From: Lamellibrachia satsuma
Taxonomy: Eukaryota; Annelida; Polychaeta; Sabellida; Siboglinidae
Length of the DNA stretch: 64,000 nucleotides
Direction: 5' to 3'
Assembly: GCA_033239005.1 (NCBI GenBank)
Contig: BSQZ01000105.1
Coordinates: 667,001 to 731,000 of the forward strand
The notes beneath the pieces are model-generated. The model had not been told where the DNA came from. It worked only from the letters and a program-made list of their open reading frames with translations, and ran no database searches. Each line of letters opens with the position of its first letter. Within the stretch, counting starts at the first letter, position 1. Below, piece after piece: positions 1 to 12,497 of this stretch. A program made the translations under genes and the position numbers.

Positions 1-296
1 TACAAAGGCATATTTATCATAGACGGCCAGATAATGCATACAGATCTAGTACCGGACAGTACTGTGAAGTGGTTTGTGTGGAGAATAGACAAGAAGACAC
101 ATACAAATGCAGGATTTACCATTCACCAGGGGCTTTATTTATGCACCCCTGTGATTCTCGGACTATTGGTGGCTGCAAAGTGCGGAGAACAAACTATGAA
201 ATGAAAATTGTGGAAGGAAAAGTCCTAACTAAGAGATGTATAAGGATGGACTCTGGCAGTGACATTGTGTTTATTCAGCTCCTTCATGACTACTGA
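1..296 (+). other. Open frame at window edge, possible 3' exon of an unknown gene
   Basis: A reading frame is open from the left edge to a TGA at 294-296, about 97 codons, with six or more cysteines spread through it and a charged middle part. A second frame is also open for about 67 codons. I recognise no family. It could be the last exon of a gene that begins left of the window, or chance. No AATAAA signal is obvious directly after the stop. Direction and function are uncertain. Confidence 0.2.
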
Positions 297-618
297 GGTA
301 CACACGCACACACACATGCTTACTTTGTTAATGTCCTTTGTAAAAAATCATATTGTATTATGTTAATAGCCATGATATTTGAGCCACCTGTTATAGCTAA
401 CATATTACAAACATTAAAATATAGAAATGAATGAAACATGTCATTGATTGTGTATTAGTATGGGACAAAACTGTGGAATTCGTTGAATGTCAGTGTGATT
501 AATATTACATTTTTCAACTATTTTAAAGCATAGAGAAAATATAAGCTTTGCCTGTGTAAAACTGTACAAGCTGATTTGTAAACAGTTTTGATTTGATTTC
601 ATATCTCCTTGGTTTCAG
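297..618. other. AT-rich non-coding spacer before the DUF4806 gene
   Basis: A short CA-rich run at 300-316 is followed by AT-rich DNA without a supported exon. A polypyrimidine-AG (ggtttcag) ends at 618, seven bases before the ATG at 626. The ATG exon therefore probably has a short spliced 5' UTR, with the first non-coding exon and promoter further left. Confidence 0.4.
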
Positions 619-625
619 TGTAGCC

Positions 626-3600
626 ATGCCATACTCTGTGGTTGTTTTCAAAGAAGGTGACGCTGTGGAAGTGGAATGCGTGCCAACTTCATGGATAGAA
701 AAAAGAGGAGATGGGGTAAGTAATAAAAATGCAATTTTTGTGTTGAATACTAATTATGGCTTAATTGGTTATTTGCAGACATTACCCAGGCTGACTACAT
801 AAGAATTTGTTTTAGTGGAGAGGGGGAGGGTTCGTGTAAAAACATTTGAGTTATATTATGAGAAAACCTGTGACAGAAAACGCAGCCAAAACATCAAATA
901 GCCAAACTTTTTGTCTCTCAATATGTATACTTAAATACATCTACAAATAGACAAAGATAATGTCAGTTTGTTACATTAACTATTTAATTTAATGTTAGTT
1001 ATCTTTGTCATATTTGTTTAACTTGGCAGAAAATTTGCTACTGGCCATCTGGAAAGGACCAGAAGAAGAAAATAAAGAAGAATGAAATGCCTGACAAGGC
1101 GCAGTGGACAGCATACAATGTTCGCATCATAGGCAAAACTGGTAATGCACATTATTCATAGTTACATGTTAGATTCATGATATGTAAAGTAGAATATAGG
1201 AGGGGTGGTTTATTACAGTCATGTTCTCATGATAGAGAATTGTCAAAATGTGATTGTTTTTAGAGTCAAAAACGCACCATTGGCTATTTTGTAATTAGTT
1301 AGAAATGGAAAATGAGAAGGCAGACAACATTTTATATGCATGCTTTACAACAATTTACCAACAAATTAACTCATGCTATTGTCATCAACCCATTTGTGAG
1401 TGTGTGACAACAGGCTTCATTGATTCTAAATGTATTGTATACTGCCAACCAATAATTGTTAAACATTTGTCCATTTAGGCAAGGAGAACCTTTGTTTTTG
1501 TTGTAAGTTGAGACATTTTCCTGATTCCTTCAGAGTACCCCGACTATGAGACAGCTTCCAAGTATGCAAAAAAGGCAGAGGATACATCTAATGTTGAGAC
1601 AGATGAAGCACAGGGGAAGCGGCATTGCCAAAAGCCAAAACGCTACCAATCTTCACCGGCAGTAGTTAGTGAGGAGTGTGGAGAAGATGGTAATGAAAAT
1701 TAAAATGCCCCATCTCATATTTGCTTTTACCATCCAATATGTATATTTTCCCAGTAGAGCGGTCTCATGAGAGGTGTCTATATGTTACAGAATTTTAAAG
1801 ATGACCAATACTTTTATCCAAACATTTGTACATGGCCTTTTTATTCAAATAAAATCAATTGTAAAATTTTATATCATACATTATTCAACATTCATAAGTA
1901 TAGTGTGTACATGTGTTTGCAACACATTTCTTATTCTACCTTATTTGATGGGCATTTAAGTTAATGTGGTGTACATATATTCTATTTTCACAAATGATTT
2001 TGAAATGTAATTTGTGGACATGCTGTTGTAATGAAAGACTTTGGTGTCTGATTCTGGACAAATATCAATTTGATTGTAGGTTTAACTTCAAGAACATATC
2101 GGTATTCTACCTAGACAAACTCTGTACAACCCTGAAAATAGTTTCAGATTCAGAAGTTGAAGAAACTCAAGATACTGTGGAAACAGTTGCAGTCCCTCCA
2201 CCTCCTTTCAGTTTCTCAGGTAACAATTATACAAAAATACAAAACATATAGTTAAGGCGTCGCTTGGGTCTAAACGCATTTTATTTTCTTATTTCATTAT
2301 CACTGAACCTACAGAGCTGAAACTTTCATAGATTGCAAGTCCAGGTAAGAGTAATGCTGTGAATTTTTTTCAGAAAGTTTCATACATATTTTCCCACGGT
2401 ATGCAGCCATCTTGGATTGAATGTTGCGTGTGACTTATATCAGTAACCATTGGATTTAGAGGACTCAAATTTGGTGTGTAGTTACTCCACATAATCCCAA
2501 TGAAAACAGTCAGTTGACTTTCCAAGTTTTCAAAAAACTTTTGTTTTCATGATTTTTTTACATCTGAATGTATTTTTTCATCATGAAATTTTACATTGAT
2601 GGTTCATTATATAAAATATAAATAATGTTTTCTAAAAAGTTACTACATAGTTTTCAGGAGCATACTATCAAGAAACGCTGTAGAAAGTTTCAAGCAATTC
2701 TGTCAAACAATAGCAGAGATAAGTGACACCGGAGGCAGTAGGTGTGAGGGAAAACATGTTTTGAGAAAATCGCGTTCAAAGTTTATGTAGATTGGCACAT
2801 ACATTTCAACATCTGAAAAGCAACCTAGATGATTGAAACTTTGCATACACATTACTGAATGTATAATCTATCAAAAGGCAAAGTTAAGAGTCATTGGCAT
2901 TGTAAAATAAATTTCACACAAGTCCCAGTACACGACACCCATGTCCATCGTTGCCGACACAGCTGATCTCACCACGACAAATGGGACATTCGTCGCCTGA
3001 GTCCCATCGATACAGTCTGATGACAGAGTTGCATTGATGACCTTGTCGCAACTGGTGCAGAAAGTCTCGAGGCCACACACCATGCCGAGGGTGCGGTGCG
3101 GTCGACAGCTGGGGTGGAGAGTGTATGCTTCCTACACAACGTGCATAGCAGGTTCGCAACAAGTGATGGCAACACGGCACAGCGTACAAGTACTGTTGAA
3201 AGATCTCCATCAGCATCTGTCTCATCCTCAACCAGGAATCGCGGGACACCTATCTCCTCCAGAAGATCTGCATAACCAAACTTCCGTTCAGTGACAGACA
3301 GTCTCCGAGACGGATCAGCTGGTACTGTTGATGACCGCCTTGATGCCTGGAAAAAATACACAATATAAATGTATTTCATGAACAAAAAGTATCCAAGACA
3401 TGTTCAACAACAAAAGCCCCCCCCCCTTACTACGTATGCAGGGGTATGGCATTGAATGCAATTTATTTTATTGGCATTGCCATATTATACACACACACCC
3501 GCGCGCGTGTGTGTATATAGGCTATGTATACGATAATTACCAGGGCAAATTCTAGTAATATAATAAACCATAGTTACAACTCTGCTTCTGATGTGCCTGG

Positions 3601-6600
3601 ATGGCCCCTGGGCCTGAATGTCAACACAACTACGAACATCAACAGCATGAACTAGATCAGCGTCAAATCGTTTATACAGTAATAGTTATGCCACAAAGGC
3701 GATGTTTGGATAAAACACAAGTGAACATATGAAATATCAGAATTAAACTTACACTGCGTGCCATTCTCGCTGGCACCATGGACGGTGATGGTCGAAGAAG
3801 ACGAAGTTGTCGCCGCAGGTTCATTGGCGAATTCAACTCTCGATGCCTTCGCATCGCGCGCTAACTGCAACGATGCAAACTTTCGCTGCCTCCCAGTACC
3901 GTAACCGCCCACTCGCTTTCGACCAAACGGCATAATGTCGTTTTACAAAGCGATATAAATGAACGAAACTCATGGGACAAAAAAGTCGATCGAATCGAAC
4001 GTAGCTGGTATTTCAAGCTGACGTCAGAGGATGGAAATTAGTATTACAACCAATTAGAGCGCTTGATTTGAGGGAATCCGACATCACGTGGTGATGTCCG
4101 GCGAATCGTCGTGGCATTCCCCATTCCTTTGTCACCGAGATGGTTCAGAGGCGGTCATTTATAGTCGGAATTACTCGGATACCTCCGGGCACATTTTAAA
4201 ACTGTTTGTACCATCATACAGAGCGAAAATGGGGCTTTCCCGTGATATGCGCCATGTTGGAATGGCAGCGTTTTCCGGCATGCAATGGCTCGCGGAAAAT
4301 CACCTAATGTCCCATTAGTCTCGGTTCATTTGACATAAACAAAGACTTAGCAATGATAGGCATCATACAAAAGACACGTTTTATGACAGAAACGTGTTTA
4401 TTTCGACAGTGCAACTTACATGAATGGCAAGTTGAATAATATTTATACACGGAAATAGCAACAATTCGAAATTCATTTTATTGTCAAAAATCCGTCAAAT
4501 CCGACCCGAGTCTCCCGTTAATGTACAACAAAGGACAGTGGAACTTGGTTAATCATGACACCTTGATACCCAGTGTATGTGTCTGGATTAACGAGCTATG
4601 ATTATAATATCAAAAGTATCGTACATTTATTGTACACATGTCTATCACACTTGTTGAATACTATAACATAATGTGGACATTAAATATCATCTGATTCACT
4701 TGTACAGGTCTAATGGCTATTTATTGAAGAAGTCTGAATTTTGTCTGCTTGGTTGCTCTATATCTATTATTGTAAGAATGTGATGTCTCTGTCCACATGT
4801 ATATCCTAAATATTTCATGTCACTGTGACTTTCATGTCAAATAAACTAATAGATAATAATATATAATTGTAACATTTATGTTCAATACAGCACTGGATAC
4901 TGAAAGTGGCAGTGATTTGCGCAGAGGTAAATCGACTAAGCGTACAGAGCCACCACTTCGAGCTAGTTGCAGTTCATCCCAGGCCCAACGTAAGCTGCCG
5001 CAAGTTCTGGGCAAACAACAACGTCCACAGGGTGATGGACTGCAATTGGAGAGTCCTGGCAGATCACAGATGATGTCGAGCTCCTTCTGCATTCAAGGTA
5101 CTCCTTTATGCTTCTTTACACGTAGGCCGTTTTAACGGGAGACTCGGGTCGGATTTGACGGATTTTTTACAATAAAATGAATTTCGAGTTGTTGCTATTT
5201 CCGTGTATAAATATTATTCAACTTGCCATTCATGTAAGTTGCACTGTCGAAATAAACACATTTCTGTCATAAAACGTGTCTTTTGTATGATGCCTATCAT
5301 TGCTAAGTCTTTGTTTTTGTCAAATGAACCGAGACTAATGGAACATTAGGTGATTTTCCGCAAGCCATTGCATGCCGGAAAATATTGCCATTCCAACATG
5401 GCGCATATCACGGGAAAGCCCCATTTTCGCTCTGTATGATGGTACAAAAAGTTTTAAAATGTGCACGGAGATATCCGAGTAATTCCGACTATAAATGACC
5501 GCCTTTGAACCATCTCGGCGACAAAGGAATTCGCCGGACATCACCACGTGATGTCGGATTCCCTCAAATCAAGCGCTCTAATTGGTTGTAATACTGATTT
5601 CCATCCTCTGACGTCAGCTTGAAATACCAGCTACGTTCGATTCGATCGACTTTTTTATCCCATGAGTTTCGTTCATTTATATCGCTTTGTAAAACGACAT
5701 TATGCCGTTTGGTCGAAAGCGAGTGGGCAGTTACGGTACTGGGAGGCAGCGAAAGTTTGCATCGTTGCAGTTAGCGCGCGATGCGAAAGCATCGAGGGTT
5801 GAATTCGCCAATGAACAAGCGGCGACAACTTCGTCTTCTTCGACCATCACCATGGTGCCAGCGAAAATGGCACACAGTGTAAGTTTAATTCTGATATTTC
5901 ATATCTTCACTATGATAGTGCATATGATTCAGATTTATATACATTTGTGTTTTACCCAAACATCGTTAGCATTTGTGGCATAACTATTACTGTATAAACG
6001 ATTTGACGCTGATCTAGTTCATGCTGTGGATGTTCGTGGTTGTATTGACATTCAGGCCCAGGGGCCATCCAGGCACATCAGAAGCAGAACTGTGACTATG
6101 GTTTATTATATTACTACAATTTGCCTTGGTAATTAACGTATACATAGCCTATATACACACACGCGCGTGGGTGTGTGTGTATAATATGGCAATGCCAATA
6201 AAGTAAATTGCATTCAATGCCATACCCCTGCATACGTAGTAAGGGGGGGGCTTTTGTTGTTGAACATGTCTTGGATACTTTTTTTGTTCATGAAATACAT
6301 TTATATTGTGTATTTTTTCCAGGCATCAAGGCGGTCATCAACATTACCAGCTGATCCGTCTCGGAGACTGTCTGCCAATGAACGGAAGTTTGGTTATGCA
6401 GATCTTCTGGAGGAGATAGGTGTCCCGCGATTCCTGGTTGAGGATGAGACAGATCCTGATGGAGATCTTTCAATAGTACTTGTACGCTGTGCCGTGTTGC
6501 CATCACTTGTTGCGAACCTGCCATGCGCGTTGTTAGGAAGCATACACTCTCCATCCGAGCTGTCGACCGCACAGCACCCTTGGCATGGTGTGTAGCCTCG

Positions 6601-9600
6601 AGACTTTCTGCACCAGTTGCGACAAGGTCATCAATGCAACTCTGTCATCAGACTGTATCGATGGGACTCAGGCGACGAATGTCCCGTTTGTCGTGGTGAG
6701 ATCAGCTGTGTCGGCAACGATGGACATGGGTGTCGGGTACTCAGGACTTGTGTGAAATTTATTTTACAATGCCAATGACTCTTAACTTTGCCTTTTGATA
6801 GATTATACATTCAGTAATATGTATGCAAAGTTTCAATCATCTAGGTTGCTTTTCAGAAGTTGAAATGTATGTGCCAATGTACATAAACTTTGAACACGAT
6901 TTTCTCAAAAACATGTTTTCCCTCACACCTACTGCCTCCCGTGTCACTTATCTCTGCTATTGTTTGACAGAATTGCTTGAAACTTTCTACAGTGTTTCTT
7001 GATAGTATGCTCTTGAAAACTATGTAGTAACTTTTTAGAAAACATTACTTATATTTTATATAATGAACCATCAATGTAAAATTTCATGATGAAAAAATAC
7101 ATTCAGATGTAAAAAAATCATGAAAACAAAAGTTTTTTGAAAACTTGGAAAGTCAACTGACTGTTTTCATTGGGGTTATGTGGAGTAACTACACACCAAA
7201 TTTGAGTCCTCTAAATCCAGTGGTTACTGATATAAGTCACACGCAACATTCAATCCAAGATGGCTGCATACCGTGGGAAAATATGTATGAAACTTTCTGA
7301 AAAAAAATCACAGCATTGCTGTTACCTGGACTTGTAATCTGTGAAAGTTTCAGCCCTGTAAGTTCAGTGATAATGAAATAAGAAAATAAAATGTGTTTAG
7401 ACCCAAGCGACGCCTTAAGTGCTAATATACCATTGGTCTTTCCCTACTCAGGGGACCCCATGGGAAAATTTGACACTGTTTTTATCCTCCTTGTCACCCC
7501 ATTAAATAAGCATCATTCAATTAAATAAATGCCCCTTTTCTTACCATTTGGGGGTTGCTTGCAGGGGGAAGCCCCACCTAAAATTGCTTGCATCGATTCA
7601 AGCGGATATAGTTGTCTCAATTTTTCAGTTCTGGCCAAGCTAGAGAAACTGGAGAAAACAATGCAGGAGATAAAATTATCTCTCGTCACTTCACAGCCAG
7701 ATGATGACTTGACATTAGACACCATTCTGCCTAATGGCAAGAAACTGAACACACTCAATGAACTGAGCAATTTTGAAAAACAGTTGGGTGAAGATGATGA
7801 CATAAGGAAGAGATTGGTAAATATTGATTTAGTATGTTTAAGATTGAGTCAATTATAAAGTGGCATTGCTTTTTTACTGTATTTTTTAAGAAACCTTAGT
7901 CTAAATTAATTTGGAAAGCTTTCTTTACAGAACCTATTTCTAGGAATTATTGTGACATTTCAAATTATGCTTAAAGGTGTGAAATATAAATTATTTCATG
8001 AATGTATGAATATCAAAATATCAAATCCAGCTTCATAATTGTTTAGTCAATAATGTTTGTGTTCCTTCAAGACAAGTTCACTTCATATAGCTACAGATAC
8101 TCTGACTGTAACTGATTGTTGGTCCAACATTATAACATGGGAAGCAAAAGGTTAAAATAATCCAAAAGAAAATAAATTACCTATTTATTTTTGGTTTAGG
8201 AATAAAAATTTGCTTGTGAGTGACAATAATGAGTTTCTGCAAGTGCATACATACATATGTACGTGTGTGCGCTCGTGCGTGCATGCATGCATGCAAACAA
8301 TTTTATAATATAGAAATGATCAAACTTTGTTCCTTTAAAATAGAGTTGTCATTTTATATAAAATATATATTTATTTTACACAGATTCAAATTCTTTCGTC
8401 ACTAGAGGGTGCAAGCCTTGCTAGATCCTGCAGGGCCATTATGCGGTCACTGATGACTCATGGCCTTATGAGTTTGTTCAGTGTTATGGGGCAAAAGGGA
8501 AAACTACCCTTTCGAGACCATCTGCTGTGCAAAGTGGTCTCAAGTAAGTATATTTCCATTGACCTGTGTGCTTATTATATTAGCATGAATTATCATATCA
8601 TTATCTTAACTTACAAAATCTTATTAAAATAAATATAATACCTTTCAGAATCTATTATTCAAATCGACAGAGCTTGCATGACCTTCTCAGTCAATTCTTC
8701 AGCATCAAAATGCAAAGTTGACAGCAGTTCATTGTGATGCTGAAGAAGTGACCGAGAGGGTCACAAACGCTCCGTCTAGCGTATCAGTAGACTCTGAAAG
8801 GTATCTCAACTTACTTTAAGTCTTGTACCTAATAACTTACATGCTGGTTAAACAATACATTTTTTTGTTTTCTAATGGTTGTCCATAGATTTGTCTAGAA
8901 AAACCATCTTTTAAATGTGTTAAATAAGGCTATTGCCACTTAAGGGCTTGGAATTTGTTGACCATCCATTAATTGCCTTCAAATACCAACGATACGAAAT
9001 TTCAGATATATGCATCTCTATATTCATATTAATGAGTAGGTAAAAAAAAACATTTTCCTAAATGTTCCTCAAAAGCCATGGTTTTTTATTTCATGTGTTA
9101 GAAGCTGCGAGGAAGGCCTCAAAAAACAAGGCCAAGCAGAGCGATGTCCATTTTGAAATTGGAGAGGTGCTACGCAATGCACCAAATATGCCTGGAGGCT
9201 CAAACTTTGTCAAGGTTTGTATTGCCAAAAATGTTTATGTCTTGTCAGTTATATATATTATATAATTATTATATACAAATATATATATGTGTGTGTGTGT
9301 AATCATGTTTGTTTAATATATACCTCACCCAGGAACTTTGATAAGTAATATGTATCATTTTGCATACCAAATGCAGGAGTCTGGAAATTGTATTTATTTG
9401 TACTGCCATGTGAAATGAATATCTATAAATTATGATATCTGTAATAGTATATAATTATAGTAATGTATGTATATATATATATATATATTATATATATGTT
9501 TATATATATATATATATATATATATACGTATATATATGTATATATATATATATATCTTTATCCATATGTAAAAGCTTTCATTCAGTCTCACTGTACAATT

Positions 9601-9906
9601 AATGTTTTACTTTTGTCTTATTTTATAACACAATTGAATACATAGACAAAGTACTTGTGGCATCCTCTGCATTGTGTGAATATGACCTGCACGTGAACTT
9701 GTGGCATCCCTGGAATTTGTATTGGGAAAATGTGAACCCCCATTGTGAAAAGCTGGCTACGGTCCTGCAGAAGATAACGTATGTGTTTATGTCTCCAGAG
9801 GCAAGGGCCACAAGGCAGGAAGAGGATGGCACCTGCAGGTGACACTACCAGTAGTACTCAAGATAAAAGACCACGAGTAGATTCTTCTTCTGAGTCGGAT
9901 GATTAA
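626..9906 (+). CDS. DUF4806-family protein, nine coding exons
   Basis: I rebuilt this gene from splice sites whose phases all agree: 626-715, 1030-1141, 1534-1689, 2142-2219, 4891-5097, 7629-7816, 8384-8543, 9102-9214 and 9799-9906. Together they give about 403 residues plus a TAA stop. The N-terminus (MPYSVVVFKEGDAVEV, then PTSWI and CYWPSGKDQ, then a W..YNVRIIG segment) is the small module I know from the front of DUF4806 proteins. Exons 6-8 carry the DUF4806 region itself: KKLNTLNELSNFEKQL, IRKRL, a SLARSCRAIMRSLM helix, KGKLPFRDHLLC, and VLRNAPN. The last exon has a basic KRPR-type nuclear signal and an acidic SSSESDD tail. The middle exons 4-5 are low-complexity and Ser/Gln/Arg-rich. The molecular role of the family is unknown to me; nuclear location is inferred. 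Two opposite transposon copies sit in introns 4 and 5. The assignment rests on remembered motifs, not a search. Confidence 0.8.
2256..4517 (-). mobile_element. TTAA-bounded DNA transposon, copy 1
   Basis: The element is flanked by TTAA at 2252-2255 and 4518-4521, the target duplication used by piggyBac and Kolobok elements. Its two ends, read inward with the TTAA, are TTAAGGCGTCGCTTGGGTC and TTAACGGGAGACTCGGGTC. They agree at about 13 of 19 positions without gaps, so they form a short imperfect terminal inverted repeat. The whole body recurs in inverse orientation at 5136-7414. It sits in intron 4 of the DUF4806 gene. The only gene inside is a broken transposase-like start on the minus strand, so this copy is probably non-autonomous. 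The superfamily (Kolobok versus piggyBac-like) is not settled. Confidence 0.75.
2890..3933 (-). pseudogene. Broken transposase-like gene in TTAA element copy 1
   Basis: On the minus strand a start at 3933 opens a basic N-terminus (MPFGRKRVGGYGTGRQRKF, then LARDAKASRVEFANE). It runs to a GTAAGT donor with exon end near 3753. An acceptor follows, with the next exon starting at 3346 (ASRRSST, then ERKFGYADLLEEIGVPRFL). Further on, a different frame reads FCTSCDKVINATLSSD and then PFVVVRSAVSATMDMG. This recalls the front of Mutator/Kolobok-type transposases with a C..C pair and a MDMG motif. No catalytic core follows before the element ends, and a frame change is needed, so it is a remnant. The family call is from memory and tentative. 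Confidence 0.45.
5136..7414 (+). mobile_element. TTAA-bounded DNA transposon, copy 2 (inverted relative to copy 1)
   Basis: The same element as copy 1 in opposite orientation, flanked by TTAA at 5132-5135 and 7415-7418. By eye the copies are nearly identical along their length, with scattered substitutions and a few indels. The clearest is an extra segment of about 30 bases near 5910-5940. It lies in intron 5 of the DUF4806 gene. With copy 1 it encloses a spacer of about 0.6 kb that contains only exon 5 and its splice sites. Each copy has its own TTAA pair, so two separate insertions are more likely than one palindromic event. Confidence 0.75.
5702..6775 (+). pseudogene. Broken transposase-like gene in TTAA element copy 2
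   Basis: This is the plus-strand counterpart of the copy 1 gene, with start at 5702, donor GT at 5879-5880 and an acceptor with the next exon at 6323. The same two-exon layout and C..C pair are present. The motif PFVVVRSAVSATMDMG is followed here by VGYSGLV and an immediate stop. The coding region is thus cut off just where a transposase core would be expected. It diverges from the copy 1 gene in opposite orientation. Non-functional as a transposase. Confidence 0.45.
9240..9570. repeat. AT/TATA(C/G) low-complexity DNA in the last intron
   Basis: Runs of TA, TATACGTA and TATATATG at about 9247-9300 and 9462-9560 inside the last intron of the DUF4806 gene. The open frames across it are repeat artefacts. 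Confidence 0.8.
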
Positions 9907-9995
9907 CTTATTTGTAATTCGATTTTAAGTGCAATGAGGAGTAATTAATTTTCTTTGTAATTCGATTTGAACATTGTAAATGTGTTAAATATTAT

Positions 9996-10001
9996 AATAA
10001 A
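9996..10001 (+). terminator. Poly(A) signal of the DUF4806 gene
   Basis: AATAAA lies about 90 bases after the TAA stop at 9904-9906, in an AT-rich 3' UTR, on the coding strand. A tandem array begins about 30 bases later. Confidence 0.6.
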
Positions 10002-10024
10002 ACAATATCAACTGACACTGTTTT

Positions 10025-10660
10025 GATGTTTTTAATACATTAAAAACATGTATTTAGAACGTTTTCAAGCTCCAATATTTTGATATAATTTTAACATTTT
10101 CAAAATTTTTTCATATTTTAGGGAAATGTTTTTATGATGTTATATATATGTTATAATAAAACATTTTTCAACAATGTTTTTACAATGTTTCCAAGAGTCA
10201 ACATTTTGATATCATTATAACATTTTCAAAAACATTTTCATGATATTTTATGGAAATGTTTTTATGATGTTATATATATGTTATAAAACATTTTTGAAAA
10301 ACGTTTTTACAATGTTTCCAAGAGTCAACATTTTGATATCATTATAACATTTTCATGATATTTTATGGAAATGTTTTTATGATGTTATATATATGTTATA
10401 ATAAAACATTTTTGAAAAACGTTTTTACAATGTTTCCAAGAGTCAACATTTTGATATCATTATAACATTTTGTAAAACATTGTCATGATATTTTATGGAA
10501 ATGTTTTTAAGATGTTATATATATGTTATAATAAAACATTTTTGAAAAACGTTTTTACAATGTTTCCAAGAGTCAACATTTTGATATCATTATAACATTT
10601 TCAAAATTTTTTTATAACATTTGAAGAAACATTTTTCTGATGTTTTTAAAACATTGTGTT
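10025..10660. repeat. ~120-130 bp tandem array, about 4-5 units
   Basis: The landmark ACAATGTTTCCAAGAGTCAA recurs at about 10182, 10309, 10428 and 10557, giving spacings of about 119-129 bases. Each unit also has a TTTTATGATGTTATATATATG block. The array begins about 30 bases after the poly(A) signal of the DUF4806 gene and ends against a CR1 fragment. No coding potential. Confidence 0.85.
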
Positions 10661-10665
10661 TGCTG

Positions 10666-11063
10666 GGTAGAGACCAGGAGACTAAGAGGAGACCAAATAG
10701 AAGTGTTTAAAACAGTGAACGGTTATGAGGATGTTGATAGGAATGTTCTTCAAACTTAAAGAAGGCAGTATAACCAGAGGACACAAAGCAGCATTAGTTA
10801 AGCAGTGTAGGTTGGACATGAGAAAGTACTCTCTCTCACAGAGGGTGATAAATGAATGGAACAAACTGCCAAATGATTGTGTTAATGCTAGTAGTGTGAA
10901 TATGTTTAAAAATAGAATTGACAGATATCTGATAAGGGCGGGCTACACATAGATGAGAAAATTGTTCGACTCTCGATAAGCCAATGGCTTCCTTGTCCAC
11001 TTGCCATCTGGAACTTGTTGTTCGAGATGGCAATCTTGTTAAAATCTTGTTAAATCTTGTTAC
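10666..11063 (+). mobile_element. CR1-like LINE, 3' end fragment
   Basis: A frame encodes the extreme C-terminus of the reverse transcriptase protein (SQRVINEWNKLPNDCVNA and then VNMFKNRIDRYLIRAGYT). The shared 3' tail follows: CGATAAGCCAATGGCTTCC, CACTTGCCATCTGG, then a short run of ATCTTGTTAAA copies, the usual CR1-type microsatellite end. It is 5' truncated, as typical for target-primed insertion. Confidence 0.85.
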
Positions 11064-11569
11064 AGTAACTTAGTATTTCTTTTTGATGCAAATGCTTGAT
11101 TATATTGTTCTTGGTCACAATGTTTCAATACCAGAGTAGACAGTGTCTATGCTGTAATGTTGACAACTTCTTGGCTGTTACCAGATTCAGGGTGACATGC
11201 TAATAGCAGACAAATATGATTTTAAAAGTAATATAAGTAAATATAAGGGTAAATATTAACAGTATCAAGTCAATAATTCCAACAAAATCAATTCCAATTC
11301 CCAAAAAATAAATTTCGGAAAAAAAAAATAAAACATTTGAAGTCAATTCCAATTCCGGAACTGGAATTGAGGGTCAGTTCCAATTCCGGAATGGAATTGA
11401 CCACATGCCTGAAGTATATTCATGACACTATCTTGTCTCTGTGTACTACAGCAACAGTCACGAACAGTATAATTGAATTAAAACAAGCTTATGTCTGTGG
11501 GGCTTTTGTCCATGCACCATACTATCTAGCAGATGCTTTCAGTATAATACCTAATAATTATATATTTAC

Positions 11570-11600
<31 letters not shown>

Positions 11601-12170
11601 CGTGTGGGCAGGTATGTGTGTGTGTGCGTGCAACATTTATAAGATAAAGATGTCACAAACATAGATCTGCATTTGGTCCAATAACAATATTCATGCATTA
11701 TGTTATCTAAATCGAGTTTCAGATATAAAATAAGGAACCCCATAGAAAGTGAACCTATGGGTCCATATTTTTGTTATGGAATGTGGACCCCTTATAGAAT
11801 TTTGACCTCCCTGGCCCATTGAAAACAGTGCAGTGTTGATTAGATAATATAATGCACTTTGGAGCTAAGATACTACAATTTTGGTTACATGCGTTTGGTT
11901 ATGTTACCAGTGGCATTCGTCAAACTGACCAAACAGATTCATTAAAAACATTAAGAGATCAGTGAAAGACCCATTGGTTGAATTAACATGGCTCCATAGG
12001 GAAAATGCTTTTCCCTGTGGTTGATTACTTTATACATTCTATATGACACTGGCACTCTTATATTCTAAAAATAATATATACAAGAGAAAGTTTCTCACAT
12101 TGTGAATCATTTTTATTATGCAAAAGATGAATTTTGTAAAATTTTCAAATCACTGTATGTGTAATCTTTT
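11064..12170. other. Non-coding spacer with short repeats
   Basis: AT-rich DNA. It contains a stretch rich in the near-palindrome CAATTCCGGAATTG (about 11285-11402), a (TA)n tract with flanking GT-rich DNA (about 11560-11630), and no supported exon. Confidence 0.5.
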
Positions 12171-12173
12171 CAG

Positions 12174-12497
12174 ATGAAGGATTCACCATTGGTTCATATA
12201 AGTACAGGTACTAGTTTTGAAGCATCCAGCGCTACGGGTGATGCCGTCAATCTTTACATTACGGATGTCACCTTTAGTGCCATCACTGCTACTACTGCTG
12301 TGGCACCACATACAACTGATGCTGAAATGCAAATCGATCCGGTAACGATATTTCAAGTGCGACACTTCGCGAATACTGCTGTAGTCACGGATGACATTAT
12401 TGCACCAATGAACGTTGATCATGACTACTCCTATGTGAAGCTTCCATCAGATTCAGTGAGAATAAAGACATTGGTGCAGATGATGCACACTATGTGA
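12174..12497 (+). CDS. Possible orphan exon, unknown product
   Basis: A 107-codon frame starts directly after a good acceptor (cttttcag ending at 12173) and ends in TGA. The composition is protein-like, with QIDPVTIFQVRHFAN, then MNVDHDYSYVK near the end. The neighbouring sequence shows no partner exon. It may be a terminal exon of a host gene or of a decayed DNA transposon. I do not recognise the family. Confidence 0.25.
   Translation: MKDSPLVHISTGTSFEASSATGDAVNLYITDVTFSAITATTAVAPHTTDAEMQIDPVTIFQVRHFANTAVVTDDIIAPMNVDHDYSYVKLPSDSVRIKTLVQMMHTM

Noticed and set aside
2256..7414. One giant palindromic transposon with exon 5 as its centre
   Set aside because: Each arm has its own TTAA at both its outer and inner end, and the inner spacer holds a correctly phased host exon. 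Two independent insertions explain this better.
8641..8770. Extra DUF4806 exon after 8641
   Set aside because: An acceptor is present, but the frame meets a stop at the TGA near 8736 and no donor fits. Joining 8543 directly to 9102 keeps phase and family-like sequence.
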